Assembly (NCBI GenBank): GCA_977006965.1
Contig: OZ345377.1
Location: 744,001 to 808,000 of the forward strand
Direction: 5' to 3'
Length of the DNA: 64,000 nt
DNA from: Phymatolithon calcareum
Lineage: Eukaryota > Rhodophyta > Florideophyceae > Hapalidiales
Shown: positions 50,903 to 63,116 of the stretch, one piece after another
How the letters are laid out: each line of letters opens with the position of its first letter
Position numbering within the stretch: the stretch's first letter is position 1
The notes under the pieces: generated by a model
What the model saw: the letters and a program-made list of their open reading frames with translations, nothing else
Told to the model about the DNA's origin: nothing
The model's database searches: none
Position numbers and translations under genes: made by a program

Positions 50903-52889
50903 GCTGATTTTATTCGAGGCTGCATATTTGTGGACTCAGCTTGGATGCTCGTTCTGTAGGATGTCCACAGGACTGATAAATTTCACAGGAAAAAGAAGAA
51001 AAGACATGTCTTGTGAGCAGCCCGATTTCTCAGTCTAGCCTCATGGGTGTTATTTGAGAAATGCTACTCCAGTTAAATCTCACCGACTTGGGAAATGATT
51101 AAGCACGGAGTCGGTGAGGAATTTGAGAAATTCCGTTGCTTACTCGTTGGAGCGCTTCCTCTCGAAAACCGTTGGTTGATCAATGAGGCCGAGTGCGCTC
51201 TTTCGTTCAAATCGTCGGCAATATTAATTTCTTTCTCATCTTCCTTTTCATTTCATACTTGGCCGAGGCGCAGTTCTCAAGTTTGGGGGTCACAAATCTG
51301 GCTGCAGCTCGTTTTAGCGTAGTCTCGTAAGAGTTCGTTTTCTTGCAGGTACATAATATCATTCTGAGCAAACAGTATGTCTGGGCTTTTGCTTTCGTTG
51401 GAAGTTCTCTACACGACCTCTTCCTTTACGCGTGATAGTCGAAGCATGAAGAGTTGCGCTCGTCGGATCTTTGGCGGAGATATCTTGCAATGGACTTGCA
51501 TTCTGCTGTGGTGTCGTTTCGCATTGTTATCGAACACGGTGGAGCAGAATAGGCCTTCTGTTTGGTTCTCTGTGTTTCCACTGCATTTTCGCGTACTCCC
51601 ATCTACATTGTATTATCGTCTTGAAGCTTAATCGGTTTTTGACCGTTAGTAGCCCGTTCGTCTTGATTGCAAGACCTTAGGCCCAAGACGATTCCTTTAG
51701 TCACATTGATGTGTTTTAGAGCTCCATGGAAGGTAGCCCACGTGTTGTCGATCGCTCTGCCTAGGTGATTCTGCTCCATTCTGTAGGCAAGTATTGGAGC
51801 TTGCCGCATATTTCTCAAAGCGACGTAATCAAGTTGCAGCTCCTTACAGGGTTTGCTTGAAGCATTTATACTACGATGTTGCCATTCCCGAGAGCTTTTC
51901 CTCGTAGGGCCCGCATGAGTGTATTTTTGATGCCTGCATGTAATGACTTCAACCGTACGAATCGCTTTAAGCGGGGGTCCAGGGCTTTTCCGATCTGCAG
52001 AAGTTTTCCATATGCACAATGAACATCCGCGCGCGTACTGTTGCTTTCAGAGCTGGATTTATTCCTCCTAGTTTCCTTTCACATGGCAGAATTTTGCTCG
52101 TCGTTATCTATAACTTATTGTGTCCTGTCATGACGATTGATTATTGATATCAGCAATAAAGTTTTTGAATTGCCCAATTTTCGTCTTTCGTACTGCAGTC
52201 CGCATGACGCCTCAATGCTTCTTGCGCTTAATCCCGTCTGCAATGTTTGAGGTTTGCTTCGCCTTCCGGTGGAGACAGGTTCAATTCTCGCTTTCAGAAA
52301 GGTTTAAAGCGTGGCGGACGGCGAAGTTTTGTTCATCCAAGGTTTCGATGCTTTCGGCGGAACTCCTCGTACCACTTGTCGAGTTCCCTCTTGTCTTGGC
52401 AGAGGGTTGTCTTTTCTAGCATCCTTGCGCTCCAATTTTTCATAGCCTCGGCAGCTTTCTCTTGCGTTTCACTTTTTCCTCCCTGTCGCCGAAATGAGAG
52501 ACTCGACATGACCTGGGGCTGGTTTTCTGTGGTCCAAGTTCAGAGTGACAGGGATATGTTCATTGCGTATGCCATCTCACTTCCCACATGGGGATGTTAC
52601 GTCTGACACAACCTGAGCCGTAGTGGCAAACAGGTCGATGTTACTGTTTCATATCGTTGATCGTAACGTGGCTCCCGGTGCAGTGCGGATTCGCCAATTG
52701 CTGTCTAGAAGCCAGCACATGTCCTATGGACAACGAAGAGTTCCCAGAGCCTACAGCATGCCCCCTCACCCTGAAGGAGAGACTGAAAATGAAGAAGATG
52801 ACGAGGACCCAACCCGTGGAGCTGTCCAGCTCACTCCTTTCTATTTCAGAGGTTTGCAGCCCTCAAACGAGAAGACTGCATTGGCTTAG
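50903..52889 (-). mobile_element. decayed LINE region on minus strand
   Basis: Minus frames at about 52420-52270 carry ELDKWYEEFRRKHRN and FKPFWKREL-type wording, like the pre-RT linker of the LINE at 56.5 kb. The ORF 52019-51603 (138 codons) may be upstream coding sequence but is not recognised. All is broken. Confidence 0.4.
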
Positions 52890-54240
52890 ATGCACTTGGG
52901 AATGGAAAATCTTGAAAAGACCGTCGTGAACGTGTCATTTATTGTAGGGTCCGTTCTGGAGGTTCTGACACACGAGTTCTGCACATCACAAACTTGGGAA
53001 GAGCTAAAGGCCGCTGATATGCTTCACATAAATGAAATGAAGCGGAAAAAAACTTGGGAAATAATGAACGACGCGCTCGCAGTCTTAGCGCTGTGCTGTA
53101 TTGGGCAACGAGATGTTCCAGACTCCCAAGGTTCCTGCAAGTGCTACAGACATATTACATGGGGCCCTCTATTGCTCTGGGGGACTGGAACGCAACGCAT
53201 AAGACATGGGACAGAAAAACGAACCAAAAGGGCGCCTTTATGATACAATGGTTAGAAAACAGAGGATGGGTTCCTCATCACGGGAGAAAGAGCACCTGCA
53301 TTAAGTACATGGCGAAAGCAACAATCGATTTCTTTCTCCAAAAGTGTTTGTCACCGGGATTGGTCACATCATCAAACGGCCCCTGGGAGAGAAACCTTTA
53401 GCACAGGCCTGTGATGACGAGTATTCCGACAACAGCACCAATGCAAAGACTCCTGAAAACAGGAGACTCTCTCTAGCGCTCAGAATGCTTGAACGAGGCA
53501 GATCGAAGAAAAGCAGCCTTCTGGCTGCCCTAATCGAGGAAAGAGACGTGGAGGAACTGCAATGGGTTAGTTCAGACATATCGGCAATGTTACATTACGA
53601 CCTTTTCGAGACAGCACTGAACTTCCTCAAGCAAGGAGGTTCAGAAAAATCGCTGTGGAACTCGCTCTTCATAGACGAAGGAGCGTCTTGGATTCTAAGA
53701 GCAAGAGGAAAATTCCGTATGATCTGCTGGGGTTCACTCCGGCGATCATCCGACTCCCGAAAACACAACACCGCCAATTAGCGACTAAGTGGGAATTCGG
53801 TCGGTTCCCTTACTGAGTATAACAGTTCTCGCAGACATTTTCGGCAGGACTTGCTCTTCAAAGAAGAAGGAGACCTCTTGGAGTCCAACAGAAAGAGAAA
53901 AATTCCTTACGATCTTCCAGAGTTCTCTCCGGTGACCATCCAACTTCCGAGAGCAAGACACCGCCAATTGGCAGTGAAATGGGCATTCGGGCGTTTCCCC
54001 CCGATGAGTACCGCACTTCTCGAAAATAAATTTCGGCGATACCGTATCAGCTCTTATGAACGATCTCAAGGAGTGCCTTGGAAGATACCGCCTAACTGAA
54101 GAGGAGACTAAGATGACTAAGAAAGCACTCGATCAAGTACTGTTCTTCATAATCGTATTCCATGGTGACCTCGAATACAGCACTAGCCAGCAAGATAAGG
54201 TTCTGAACCAGCTACGAAACCTGAGAAGCGAACACTAAGC
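52890..54240 (+). pseudogene. LINE with endonuclease and C-terminus but no RT
   Basis: At about 53160-53340 the frame gives IALGDWNATHKTWDRK, then GRKSTCIKYMAKATIDFFL, the endonuclease/exonuclease/phosphatase domain of a LINE. From 53430 the sequence is already in the post-RT region (LESNRKRKIPYDLPEF at 53876, WAFGRFPPM). The RT has been deleted. The C-terminal segment occurs twice in tandem (about 53650-53810 and 53855-54005) with different breaks. Confidence 0.65.
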
Positions 54241-54690
54241 TTTTTCCTCCAACTGGGAAGAGGGTTTTTGCATCTAGGGCAGCGACTCTGAACTGAAATC
54301 GGTCTGCGCGCATCCGACCATACTAAAGGGGCTACAAGAGAAGTAGCAACCGAAACGCACCTCCCTTAAAGAGTGAAGCACAGGCTTCTTTGCACGCACT
54401 GGTCATTTCACCGCTTCCCATATCCCTGGCAAGAACAAGCAAGAAACGAAGATTCCGAAGTCGATGAAGCTCTCAAAGTTATCTCAAACTTAATGCCAAC
54501 CAACGACTTTCCGATATTCAAAAAGAGATGCTGCAAATGGCAGTTAATACCGTCCAAAGAAAATGTCCGAAATCAAAATGAAAACGTAAGCGAAGGATTG
54601 TAGCGCAATGAAAAGTCTCTTAGGTGCAACGATAATTGACTAAGGGAGCTTCAATAAAACAGAAATCCATCCATCCTTCCTTCTTCTTCT
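54241..54690. other. LINE 3' flank
   Basis: No gene is seen. AATAAAAC precedes ATCCATCCATCC and CTT repeats at 54653-54690, where the duplicated dead LINE begins. Confidence 0.4.
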
Positions 54691-56829
54691 TGTTTTAGAG
54701 CTTCGTTGGGGTGCTTCTCTTCTCTAAGATGCCCAGTATCCTTTGAAACATCTTCCAGATCTTCTTATCTTCCTTAGTATTCTTCTAAGAGCTCAAGGTA
54801 CTTCTTCCGTCTTACCAGGCTTAAGGCTAACCTTTCAGCCTAGTGCGCTCTCCTCATCTGTGGGCTGGCGAGTCGGCAGAGCACTCGCATCCGCTCTCTT
54901 CAATGTTCGGCATATTTTCCGAAAACATACCTGAAGAAAAGACCTTCTGCTGCTTCGATTGCCGATAACAGACGTTTGGTGATCGAGGTCAGGTGAATGG
55001 CATATCCCCATTTGGGGAGAATCAATGACTTGAAAATCTTGATGCAAGTGGCTCGCTGGAATCCTCTGACGTTCACGCCTATTTGGCGGAATTTTCGTAT
55101 ACATCCCACCGCATCCCGAACTCTTGAAATTGCTCTATCGTCTGTGACTCAGTTGTTGTTCATACTGATCCCCAGGTAGGATAGTCTCCAGGCCTGATGC
55201 AGCTCTTTTCCTGCAAGGAAAAAATTCTTCTTTGGGAGGCCTTTGTACTTAAGGACCTCACTCTTTCCTGGCTTTGTGTTCCATTTCATGGAGTTCTCGA
55301 CTGCCCACTTCGTGGCTATATCCAATAGTTTTTGCAATCCTTTGGCATTCTTTGCCTGAAGAAGAACATCATGAGCAAATAACTTCGCTGGATGTTCAGA
55401 CACAGTTCTTGGTACTTGGGCGACGGCTTCGGCGAACGTACCCATGAATATATTGTACAGTCATGGACTGAGGAGGGGACCCTTGGAGAACACCTCGGTC
55501 GATACTGTACCACGTTTTTTTGTTCTTCACCTGCCGACGTGATCCACAACGGTTTCATCAGGTAAGATACCATCCTTGTCATGTATGTCGGTGGCTTGTT
55601 CTTCAGTCGTTCAAGGAGGATATCCCTCGGGACGCTGTCATAAGCTGCAGATAAGTCGAGTCCAGGAACGTACGTGTGGCCATTTTGCATAGTACTTTTT
55701 GCGCGAAGCATCGCCAGATATGTGCTCTTATCTCTCCGAAAACCTAGTTCTGCCCTATTGAAGCGGTAGTGAACCCTTATGTATGAGTCCAGGGCGGAGT
55801 CGATAATCTTCCTGACCTGACTCAGGAAAAATACGCACATTGCGGCAAACTGCAGGCCTATATACAGGCCTGTAGTTTGCCGCAATGTGCGCTGGACCTT
55901 TCTTGTAGTGGGGAAAAGTGCTGCTTGTCGCCATTGTCGTGGAAGGCACATCAGTCGCCCACATGCCTCCCATAAAGCAAATATCATGCTGAAAAAGACC
56001 TCCTTTTTTGCGTGCAGCATCTCAACGGCTGTCCGGTCTGGGCCGACTGCTTTCCATCTTGCCGCCCTATTCAATGCTCTTCGAAGGTGCCTTGTCTTTG
56101 GCCTGTTAACTGTGAACCTCTCAAGTTTCACGTTCTAGTCCTTCTCGGCTTTGCGCACGCTCGAGATGTGCGCGGAAAACTTGCTCGGGTGCACTGGGGC
56201 TCCTAAAGCCCGGTTCTTCCCAGTTCTTCGCTCCTTGGTTTTCATGACCTTGCTCGCAACGTTTGCAGCCTCGCTAGGGCCCATCTTCTCGATTCCCTCT
56301 AGAAATGACTCAAATTGATCCGCCTTCGATTTCCGTACCTTTTTCTTGATCAACGCTTTGACTTTTTTAAGCTCTACCATGTCAGCTTAGAGACCCGTCC
56401 TTTTAACCCTTTTGTATAGCCGTGTTCGTTTCTTGGCTATTTGATCGAGCTCTCTATTCCAGAAAGTCTTGTATCGTCCCGACCTGGGCTTGTTGGATTT
56501 CAAGGGATTTGCAAGCTTAGCACAGAGTACATCGCACCATGAGTTGAGTTCGTCTTCCTTGCTACAAGCGCGCAGTCTTTCTATCATATCTGGGGCCCAT
56601 CTTCGAGGTATCGAATATCTCTCTGTGCCTGTGTTAAGTTCTCTTGCTTGCCCTCGTAGTTCTTGCTTCTCTTCAGGCTCCGTTTTGCATGCAGGAGTCG
56701 CAACGCAACGTGTTCTCCTAATATCTTGCACCTCAGCTCTGGTGGTGTGATTCTGCATAGCGTTCGCATTCGATCATTAGCAAAATGGCCAAATATTAGG
56801 GAGGAGAACAGTCCTTCTACCTGATCCAC
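54691..56829 (-). pseudogene. dead LINE, linker to RT (duplicate B)
   Basis: Read on the minus strand: an older RT C-terminal piece (RWEYALHLTPW, VEGLFSSLIFG; 56900-56640); the linker RYKTFWNRELDQIAKKRTRL (about 56490-56410); then WKAVGPDRTAVEML, VRKIIDSALDSYIR, LGFRRDKSTYLAML, LDLSAAYDSVPR, LFAHDVLLQAK and SYLGISMNNN with a stop. It has the same dead FAHD box and the same stops as duplicate A. A fold-back insertion at 55835-55890 breaks the KKGPAHIAANYRP motif. Confidence 0.8.
55835..55890. repeat. 25-bp hairpin inside the RT of duplicate B
   Basis: The arms 55835-55859 and 55866-55890 are complementary with one mismatch and a 6-nt loop. The right arm is LINE sense sequence (AHIAANYRP on minus); the left arm is its inverted copy and interrupts the ORF. 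Confidence 0.85.
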
Positions 56830-56969
56830 ATGCCCTTGAATGGACTTCGACCATGGCGTTAGGTGCAGTGCGTATTCCCATCGACATTGGAGCAGGATCC
56901 TTATATATGGATATGCATTTTGTTGTCGTCAGTCCCTTTTAAGAGCATCTCTAACGGCTGTGAAGCAAA
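56830..56969 (-). mobile_element. LINE RT remnant interrupted by later insertions
   Basis: On the minus strand, ILLQCRWEYALHLTPWSKS continues into 56829 and below. Its upstream side is cut at 56970 by the next LINE. Confidence 0.5.
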
Positions 56970-58013
56970 TAGCGTTGTCATACTTTTTTTTTTTTTATTG
57001 CATTTTTTTTAAAGCCCCGCAGTCATACGAATATACGGGCAGGGCTTCCTCAGGTGCTACCCTCGCTAGGGCGGCTCTACTCTTATGTCTGGCATTCTAT
57101 CTGGGACCCTAGCATGTGTTCGGTTGTTTTGATTGCTCTTCGTAACAGTTTCGAGGCGCCGCTTCTTCTTTCAGTACAGGTCTTCTTCATGCTGCATACT
57201 CTCGATGATGCTTTTGCTGAAGAGCAAAAGGTCATCTAATGCCTTCTCAGTTGCCGCTCTGTCGTCTTCCTTGAGTTCATAGACCGACAAGTTGCGATCC
57301 AGGGTCTCCATGTGCTGTCTGACTTTGTTTCCGAATCTATCTGCCATCAGTGTGGTAGACACTTGGGGAAATCTTCCAAAGGCGTACTGAACCGCCAGTT
57401 GCCTTTGTTTCAGTTGAGGAAATTTGAGTATTGCGGGGAGTTCTCTTGTCTTGTCGTACGGAATTTTCCTCTTTCTCTTCGATTCCAGGCTCTCTCCTTC
57501 CTTTTTCAGGAATGCTGATCGGAGTTCTTCTGCAGATTGGTTCTCTATTATGTGCTTCATCGCTTCATCAAACGGTTCTCTGGTTTCCATCGATTTGATG
57601 TCGTTACTTGTGGCTTGAAGCTCTTCTGAATTCCTTCTCTCTGGTGATTGCATCAGAAACTTTTCTTTCTTCGCTATGGTCCTTCTCAGCATCTTGAAAG
57701 CTAGTATTTTCCGTCGATGGGAAGCAGCTTGGATTCGACGTATTAGGCGAAGTCTATCCGTCTTTCCTCGTGCCAGTAGCCCGAAGACTTGTCTGAAAAA
57801 CGTTTGTTCCACTTCCTTGACCGCGCTCTGGACATTTTCTGTCCACGGTGTTAAGTGCATAGCGTACTCCCAGCGTGGCTGGATTAATGCCTTGTATACT
57901 TGGATGCATTTATGTATGCCAATTCCCTTCTTGAATACCCCTAGTGCACGGAGCTCGTACAGAGCGATCCTAGCCTTCTTGAGGCGTTACAACATCAGTA
58001 GCGTTGTCATACT
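56970..58013 (-). mobile_element. 5'-truncated LINE insertion with 15-bp target duplication
   Basis: TAGCGTTGTCATACT at 56970-56984 and 57999-58013. The insert, 56985-57998, is on the minus strand. It starts in the RT thumb (YELRALGVFKKG), carries the C-terminal ORF (57860-57171), a 3' UTR with AGGAAGCCCTGCCCGTAT and a poly(A) of about 15. It belongs to the same family as the intact copy at 42.4 kb. Confidence 0.9.
57171..57998 (-). pseudogene. LINE RT C-terminal ORF, uninterrupted but truncated
   Basis: The frame 57860-57171 (229 codons) gives MHLTPWTENVQSAVKEVEQ, then RKRKIPYDKTRELPAILKFP, FGRFPQVSTTLM and a C-terminus that parallels the 42.4-kb ORF to its last residues (HEEDLY against NEEGLY). 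There are no internal stops. It lacks the catalytic RT core because of 5' truncation. Confidence 0.8.
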
Positions 58014-58356
58014 GCGGGGGGGGGGGAATTGTAGGTTTTTATTTTAGACGCCCTCAACGCCGGCGCACGCCGACACCAAAGTAGCTTCGCATTTCGCTGT
58101 AACCCTTCTAGGGAAGACTACAGCATATCTCCTCCATCATCACACCATCATCTCCTCTTGCATCTCGTTTTCTAGCATCATTAGCTTGTCCATCGCTTGT
58201 TTCACTTCCTCTTCAGTTCTATCATTCATCTGCGGCTGCGTTAGATTGCGTTGAAGGGTTTCCACCAGCATCGATGCTAGTTCGTCGTAGCTGTCGATAT
58301 ATGCCGAGGGATTTCGCGGAGGGAACCGACCGAAAACCCATTTGAGTTGTCATACT
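58003..58356 (-). mobile_element. older LINE insertion at the same target
   Basis: GTTGTCATACT at 58003-58013 and 58346-58356 flanks 58014-58345. On the minus strand it encodes a LINE C-terminus (WVFGRFPPRNPSAYID, NDRTEEEVKQAMDKLMMLE) of another family, followed by a 3' UTR shared with 39496-39612 and a run of C. The younger LINE at 56985-57998 then inserted into its left target duplication. Confidence 0.75.
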
Positions 58357-61189
58357 TGTGCGTCACTGTCAGTTAGTCGCCTGGTTTTTGACAATACGTC
58401 GAAAACAAAACAGCAACTGTACCTGGAGGTTCTGGTTCACTCACGACTGCTCGCCACTTTGGCATGCAAAATCGCGATGCATGTGAGACTTAGTTTGGTT
58501 CTAGGTGCAATGATCACCCTTGTTGTCGAGCAATGAGGAAACTTTCCGCCAAGCACCCAAATTGTTTCTTCTGTCAATAGTACACAATGCAGTTTACACC
58601 ATCTACTGCTCAGATCGCGAACGTCAAGGTTCACCTGCTCGTCCCTTCATCCGCGTCGTACGCGGCCAGCGGGCTTCCGTGCAAGGCAGTAGGGAGAAGT
58701 TGCACGAACCGCACTCCAATCAATCCCTCCGCTTCGTGTGTTCGAACAAGGCTGACTGCAAAGCCAACACCACCACTTGGAAATGACACAGACGTCGTTC
58801 GTCCTGTATTGCTTCCCTTTTTTCGTGATTCGACGACTCTATGAGTCCATCGCTGCCGTCACTGAGCTCTAATAGACTCGTAAAGAGAAGCTTCACGCTC
58901 GTGTCTGATCAATATGAGTGCCGAATCTCCCGGAATCCTGTGGCGCGTGCTCCGTGGAAAGCCGCACATCGACTCCTGTTACGCCAGAGCCACAACTTTA
59001 TAACCTAAATTTGCATGCAAATTTCACTTCTCGTCAACCTTGCTCAGTCGGAAATCTGTGAAAAGTACTCCGAGGGCGATACCTCGTTTATTCCGAGTTG
59101 CCTCTTCGTGCTCCCATATTCGTGAATCCCCGAGGCCGTCCTGCCTGTTATTCTTGGGTTAAGCCGACACTGATAATAGGAGAAAGAACAACACGTTTAA
59201 GGTGCCTAAGGTTGACATTCAACCGAGCACCCCTTTAGAGGAAATCAGTGTTGAGTGCTTACTGTGGGATTACCGCGGTGATCGAACTAGTCGCCTTACA
59301 ACGTACTCTAGCGTCATCGAAGATGAGTACAGAAATTGAGTTTGAGTGCAAGAGACTCACAGGAGCTCTTGTTGGGAGAGAATTACGAATCAAGAACGTT
59401 TTGAGCAGCCAGATGACTTTAGCGTAGAGATTATCGCAAGAGCTGCCCCGTTACTCCAAGGTGAGGCTTTGGGAGCTCTCAAAAATAAAATCATCAAATA
59501 TCCCGACACTGATAGGTACAGGTGTCAATCTTTCCGTTATGTTAATGGACCAAATGCGCTAACACTCAACGAACCGCTGTTACGAGCAATCTCGGCAAAA
59601 AGACATAACATGCGCAAGACGTACGTTGTAATGACGATATCGACAACGTTCACTGTCTGCTACACGCACACCTCCATCGACATAAAAATTCCAATGTTCA
59701 GTCAAGAAGGCTGAACAAAGAAATCTTCTCTCAAGGTTGCGCAGAAACTTCACGGAAAGCAATTTGTATGAGCTGCAGACTCTGTGGGTCAATGTAAACG
59801 GCTCTTCGACAAACTAGCGAATCCCGAGATTTACAAACGTCAACCAAGATGCGGAAGTAACCAGTGGTTCAATGATAACGAAGACTGGAGACGTAGCGTG
59901 TGAACCCGCGGATCGACACCGCGACGATCAGGCGCTCTGCTCCGGTCCAGTTGTTCCGTCATGGGTCGACACCAGGGACAGCAGGAGACGAATAAAAGTG
60001 TGGTATACCTTTGCCCTACTTGATGAATTTAGCTATCCTACGTGGCTGAAGATCTGGCTGAGCATAAGTAGTGGTCTGATAGTCTCGAGTTAGTCTATTT
60101 CTAAGGATGTGATTGGACATGTTCGCTGTCTGCACAAGGTGGATGTGGGCATCCTGTTGTTCGGTTGGGATGATATTGCAGTGTGGTTACAGTGCTCTGG
60201 AGCGAGATCATAAGCTTGAGCATAAGTGCCTAATAAGGCACACGAGAATGTTCGAATGTCATCACCGTGTGCATTAGTATACTTAGGAATTTTCATAAAA
60301 AGATTGTGCTAAAGTGAAGTCGACAGTTCCGGTGAAATGCTCGAAGAAAATTTCATGGCATCTTACTTAGGTAGTGATAAGTTGCATGTTGCCATGGAAA
60401 AACGGCCCATATGCTCAAGTAGCAATGGAAACATGGTGGTTGAGTAGATTTACTCAAGTTAGTTAAAAGATTACAACTCTGTGCCATCTCGAAGTAATGC
60501 AGTTTATTGTAAAGGTGGCTAGCTACTCAACTGGACGTGATATGGCACCTTAATTCCTACTCTCATTGCTTTGCTCTCAGTCGTACATATCAATTCTGTA
60601 TGGTTCAGGCTACTATTAATCGCCGTCGCGACATTCCTTTCTCCTACGCCTCTCGATATTGGCTTGAACAGCACTTGCTTCCTCGTTGACGTACAGAATT
60701 TTCGCATTCGGCCAAACTCGTCTTCCAGAAGTGATTGGTTCTCGGTAGATCGAACGACTGCATCGGACTACTTTTCGTACATGCCCGTTGAATTACCCCC
60801 CAGAGGAACTCTTGGAAAACCTCTACATGGCTAGCTGTTCACGTTTAGAATAAACGGCAGTACTTCGAGATTACCGTTGTCGGCAAGTTCTTCCTGGTAT
60901 TTTTGTGCACAGCTCACGGCAGAAATAACCTATTCGGTGTAGGTCGCTCTTAATGCAGTGTAAGCACATTGTCCTATGTAGACACGCAATGTTGCACGGG
61001 TGAAATGAACGACATTCTCACCATCGACCTAGGAGCTCTATATCGGCTCCTTGCGATCTATCCACAGACACTGTCAACATAGTATGGTGAACGACTCTTC
61101 CAAGAGAAACCAACGGATTTATCGCAGACACTGACTAACACTCAACTTACTATTTGTTTAGCGTCGGTTAGTGCCCCCCTTTTTTCAGG
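58357..61189. other. intergenic, no convincing gene
   Basis: 58587-58844 and the overlapping minus frame look moderately protein-like but are unrecognised. 59708-59850 resembles 32763-32890. No TIR, LTR or tail was identified. Confidence 0.35.
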
Positions 61190-61720
61190 GTGTGCAATTG
61201 CTCGCCCCCGCCCTATTTAAGCGGCGATCCTGGTCGCATCGTAGACTGAGGCATCTCATCACAGAAAGATCACCCCTTTTCAAGATAAACCCAACCCTTA
61301 TCTTTTCACTCCCAGTGATTACACCTGGAATCTTGCAGCAGTCTGGATTGGATATTTAAGTGGCTCCCCCTACCTACTTTCCTGAACGCCAGAACACACA
61401 TGTAGCAAACCACACTAAACGCACCATGAGAAAAGTCACAACACCCACCAAGTCTGAACGTACTATTGGTTTTAAGGTTGACATTGTCAACCATGAAATT
61501 GATATCGTGTCAAACTCTATTTCGAAAGAGAGATCAGGTTCACACCGCAAGGTGTACCACAGTCGTCTGAACGCAGTCGAGAGTGTTATTGTGGAACAAA
61601 GTTGCCAACTTGGCTATTTTGTTCTCACCGTAAGACTTTCGGTAGCGTTCAAGATGTTCTGGTTCAGCTTGCTATTCGCACCCGAGCTACCATTTTTAAC
61701 TTTGAGTTCAGCATTATAAC
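61190..61720 (+). other. possible LTR/promoter-like segment, tentative
   Basis: CTATTTAAG (about 61212) is followed 35-40 bp later by a purine-rich start-like site. Then comes a frame (61360-61719) with MRKVTTPTKSERTIGFKVD. The arrangement resembles the U3-R-gag start of an LTR element, but no second LTR or primer-binding site was found. Confidence 0.2.
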
Positions 61721-63116
61721 GATTTATGCGAGAAGGCCCTTTATGCAATTCGTCGGAGGAAAAAGTCGTCAGAAAAGTCCTTTTGGGTGCTTATTACGAA
61801 GCATCCCGGAGCTCCTTTGATAGCTGGATACGCACTCAGCATTTTAGTCATTATGTCAACCTCAGACGCTTGGCACCATGAGAGGCGAGCAATGCACTGA
61901 CGATATGGGCTACAGCTTTAATTTGCTTCTGTCATGAATCATGCCTTTTTCATTTACCTGGTGCCGTGTCGTATTTCTGACCTCAAATAGAGCATTCTGC
62001 ATTCACATAATACTGTTAACGGCCATAGCGACCGCCTCACAGCTCATCTCACGGAATCATCGAACTTGCTAAATCTCTAATTCCAGTTGAAAGCATCGTG
62101 CTTGCACTTGAGCCTGTGGGCATGCGTCCTCTTCCAATTTTATGTGCCTATTCTGTGTGTTTTCGTCCTTATATCGTTCGGGGATATCTTGACTTTTAAG
62201 TGGGACAGAGAGTCGCAATGACCAAGCGTGGTCTATGAGGATTTGAGCAGCCGACGTCAGCGTGTGTGGGAGTTCGTCAGGTAATATTATTCAAGACCCG
62301 AGCCCTTCCCTTCTCACGGTCGAGACGAATGGACGGTTTGTATAGGTTGCCTGCATAGCTGGTTCCCAGGTCGTTCCCCCTGAAGTTTATACGCCGAAAA
62401 TGAGAAGGCGAATTCGGGTGAAGCAAGGGAAGAAGATTGAATGCAGAGCAGAAGTAGAACGACACGTCATGCATAGCTGGGCAAAGCGAGCGAAGGAATG
62501 CATAGGATGAGGAGAGCATGATGACAACAATTGCATTGCACTTGTTTTAGCAGTCCTCCACGTATCATTACAATGAGACCTTGATCTTACCCATGGAGGA
62601 CCAGTACTCCAGCCACATTATGGAAGTTATGTATCGTTTAGAGTGTTGACGTGTAGGAAACGTTTCACAGGAAGGAAAGTTTTCCTACTGTACTGTACAC
62701 GTCGATCCTTCCACCGCCGAGCACAATCTCCTGATCGTCCTAATTTGATATTGTTACATCACATCTGCATGATGATCTAACACATGCATCAAAAACAGGA
62801 TTCAGTGCAGAAATTAGCAAATCCTCAGTCCTAATTGGTGACCACAAAGTGCAATCATAATATATTGAAGAGGTCAGAATATCAACAACATCGCTTCCGC
62901 GCATCGTGTGTGTGTGCGTGTGTGTGACGCGCATTGCTAATCTCGCCCCTCCGCACGGTAGTGGACTGACTGTCGTCTGTGGACCGTGCCACAAGCCGCG
63001 ATTCCCGTTCTGCATACACCTTCACCGTTGCGACATGTGAACCACCGCCCGTCCGCGTCTCCAACCTTCAGCACGCCGACCCTCCGTCCGTCCCTCCCTC
63101 CCTCCCTCCCTGTGCA
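61721..63116. other. intergenic, with GT and CCCT microsatellites
   Basis: A GTGTGTGTG run lies at 62907-62930, and TCCC/CCTC repeats at 63081-63110 stand directly before the next ATG. A TACTGTACTGTAC motif is at about 62684. No gene is seen. Confidence 0.45.

Noticed and set aside
58587-58844. 85-codon ORF and its antisense frame
   Set aside because: Both strands are open and neither has a recognised product or promoter.
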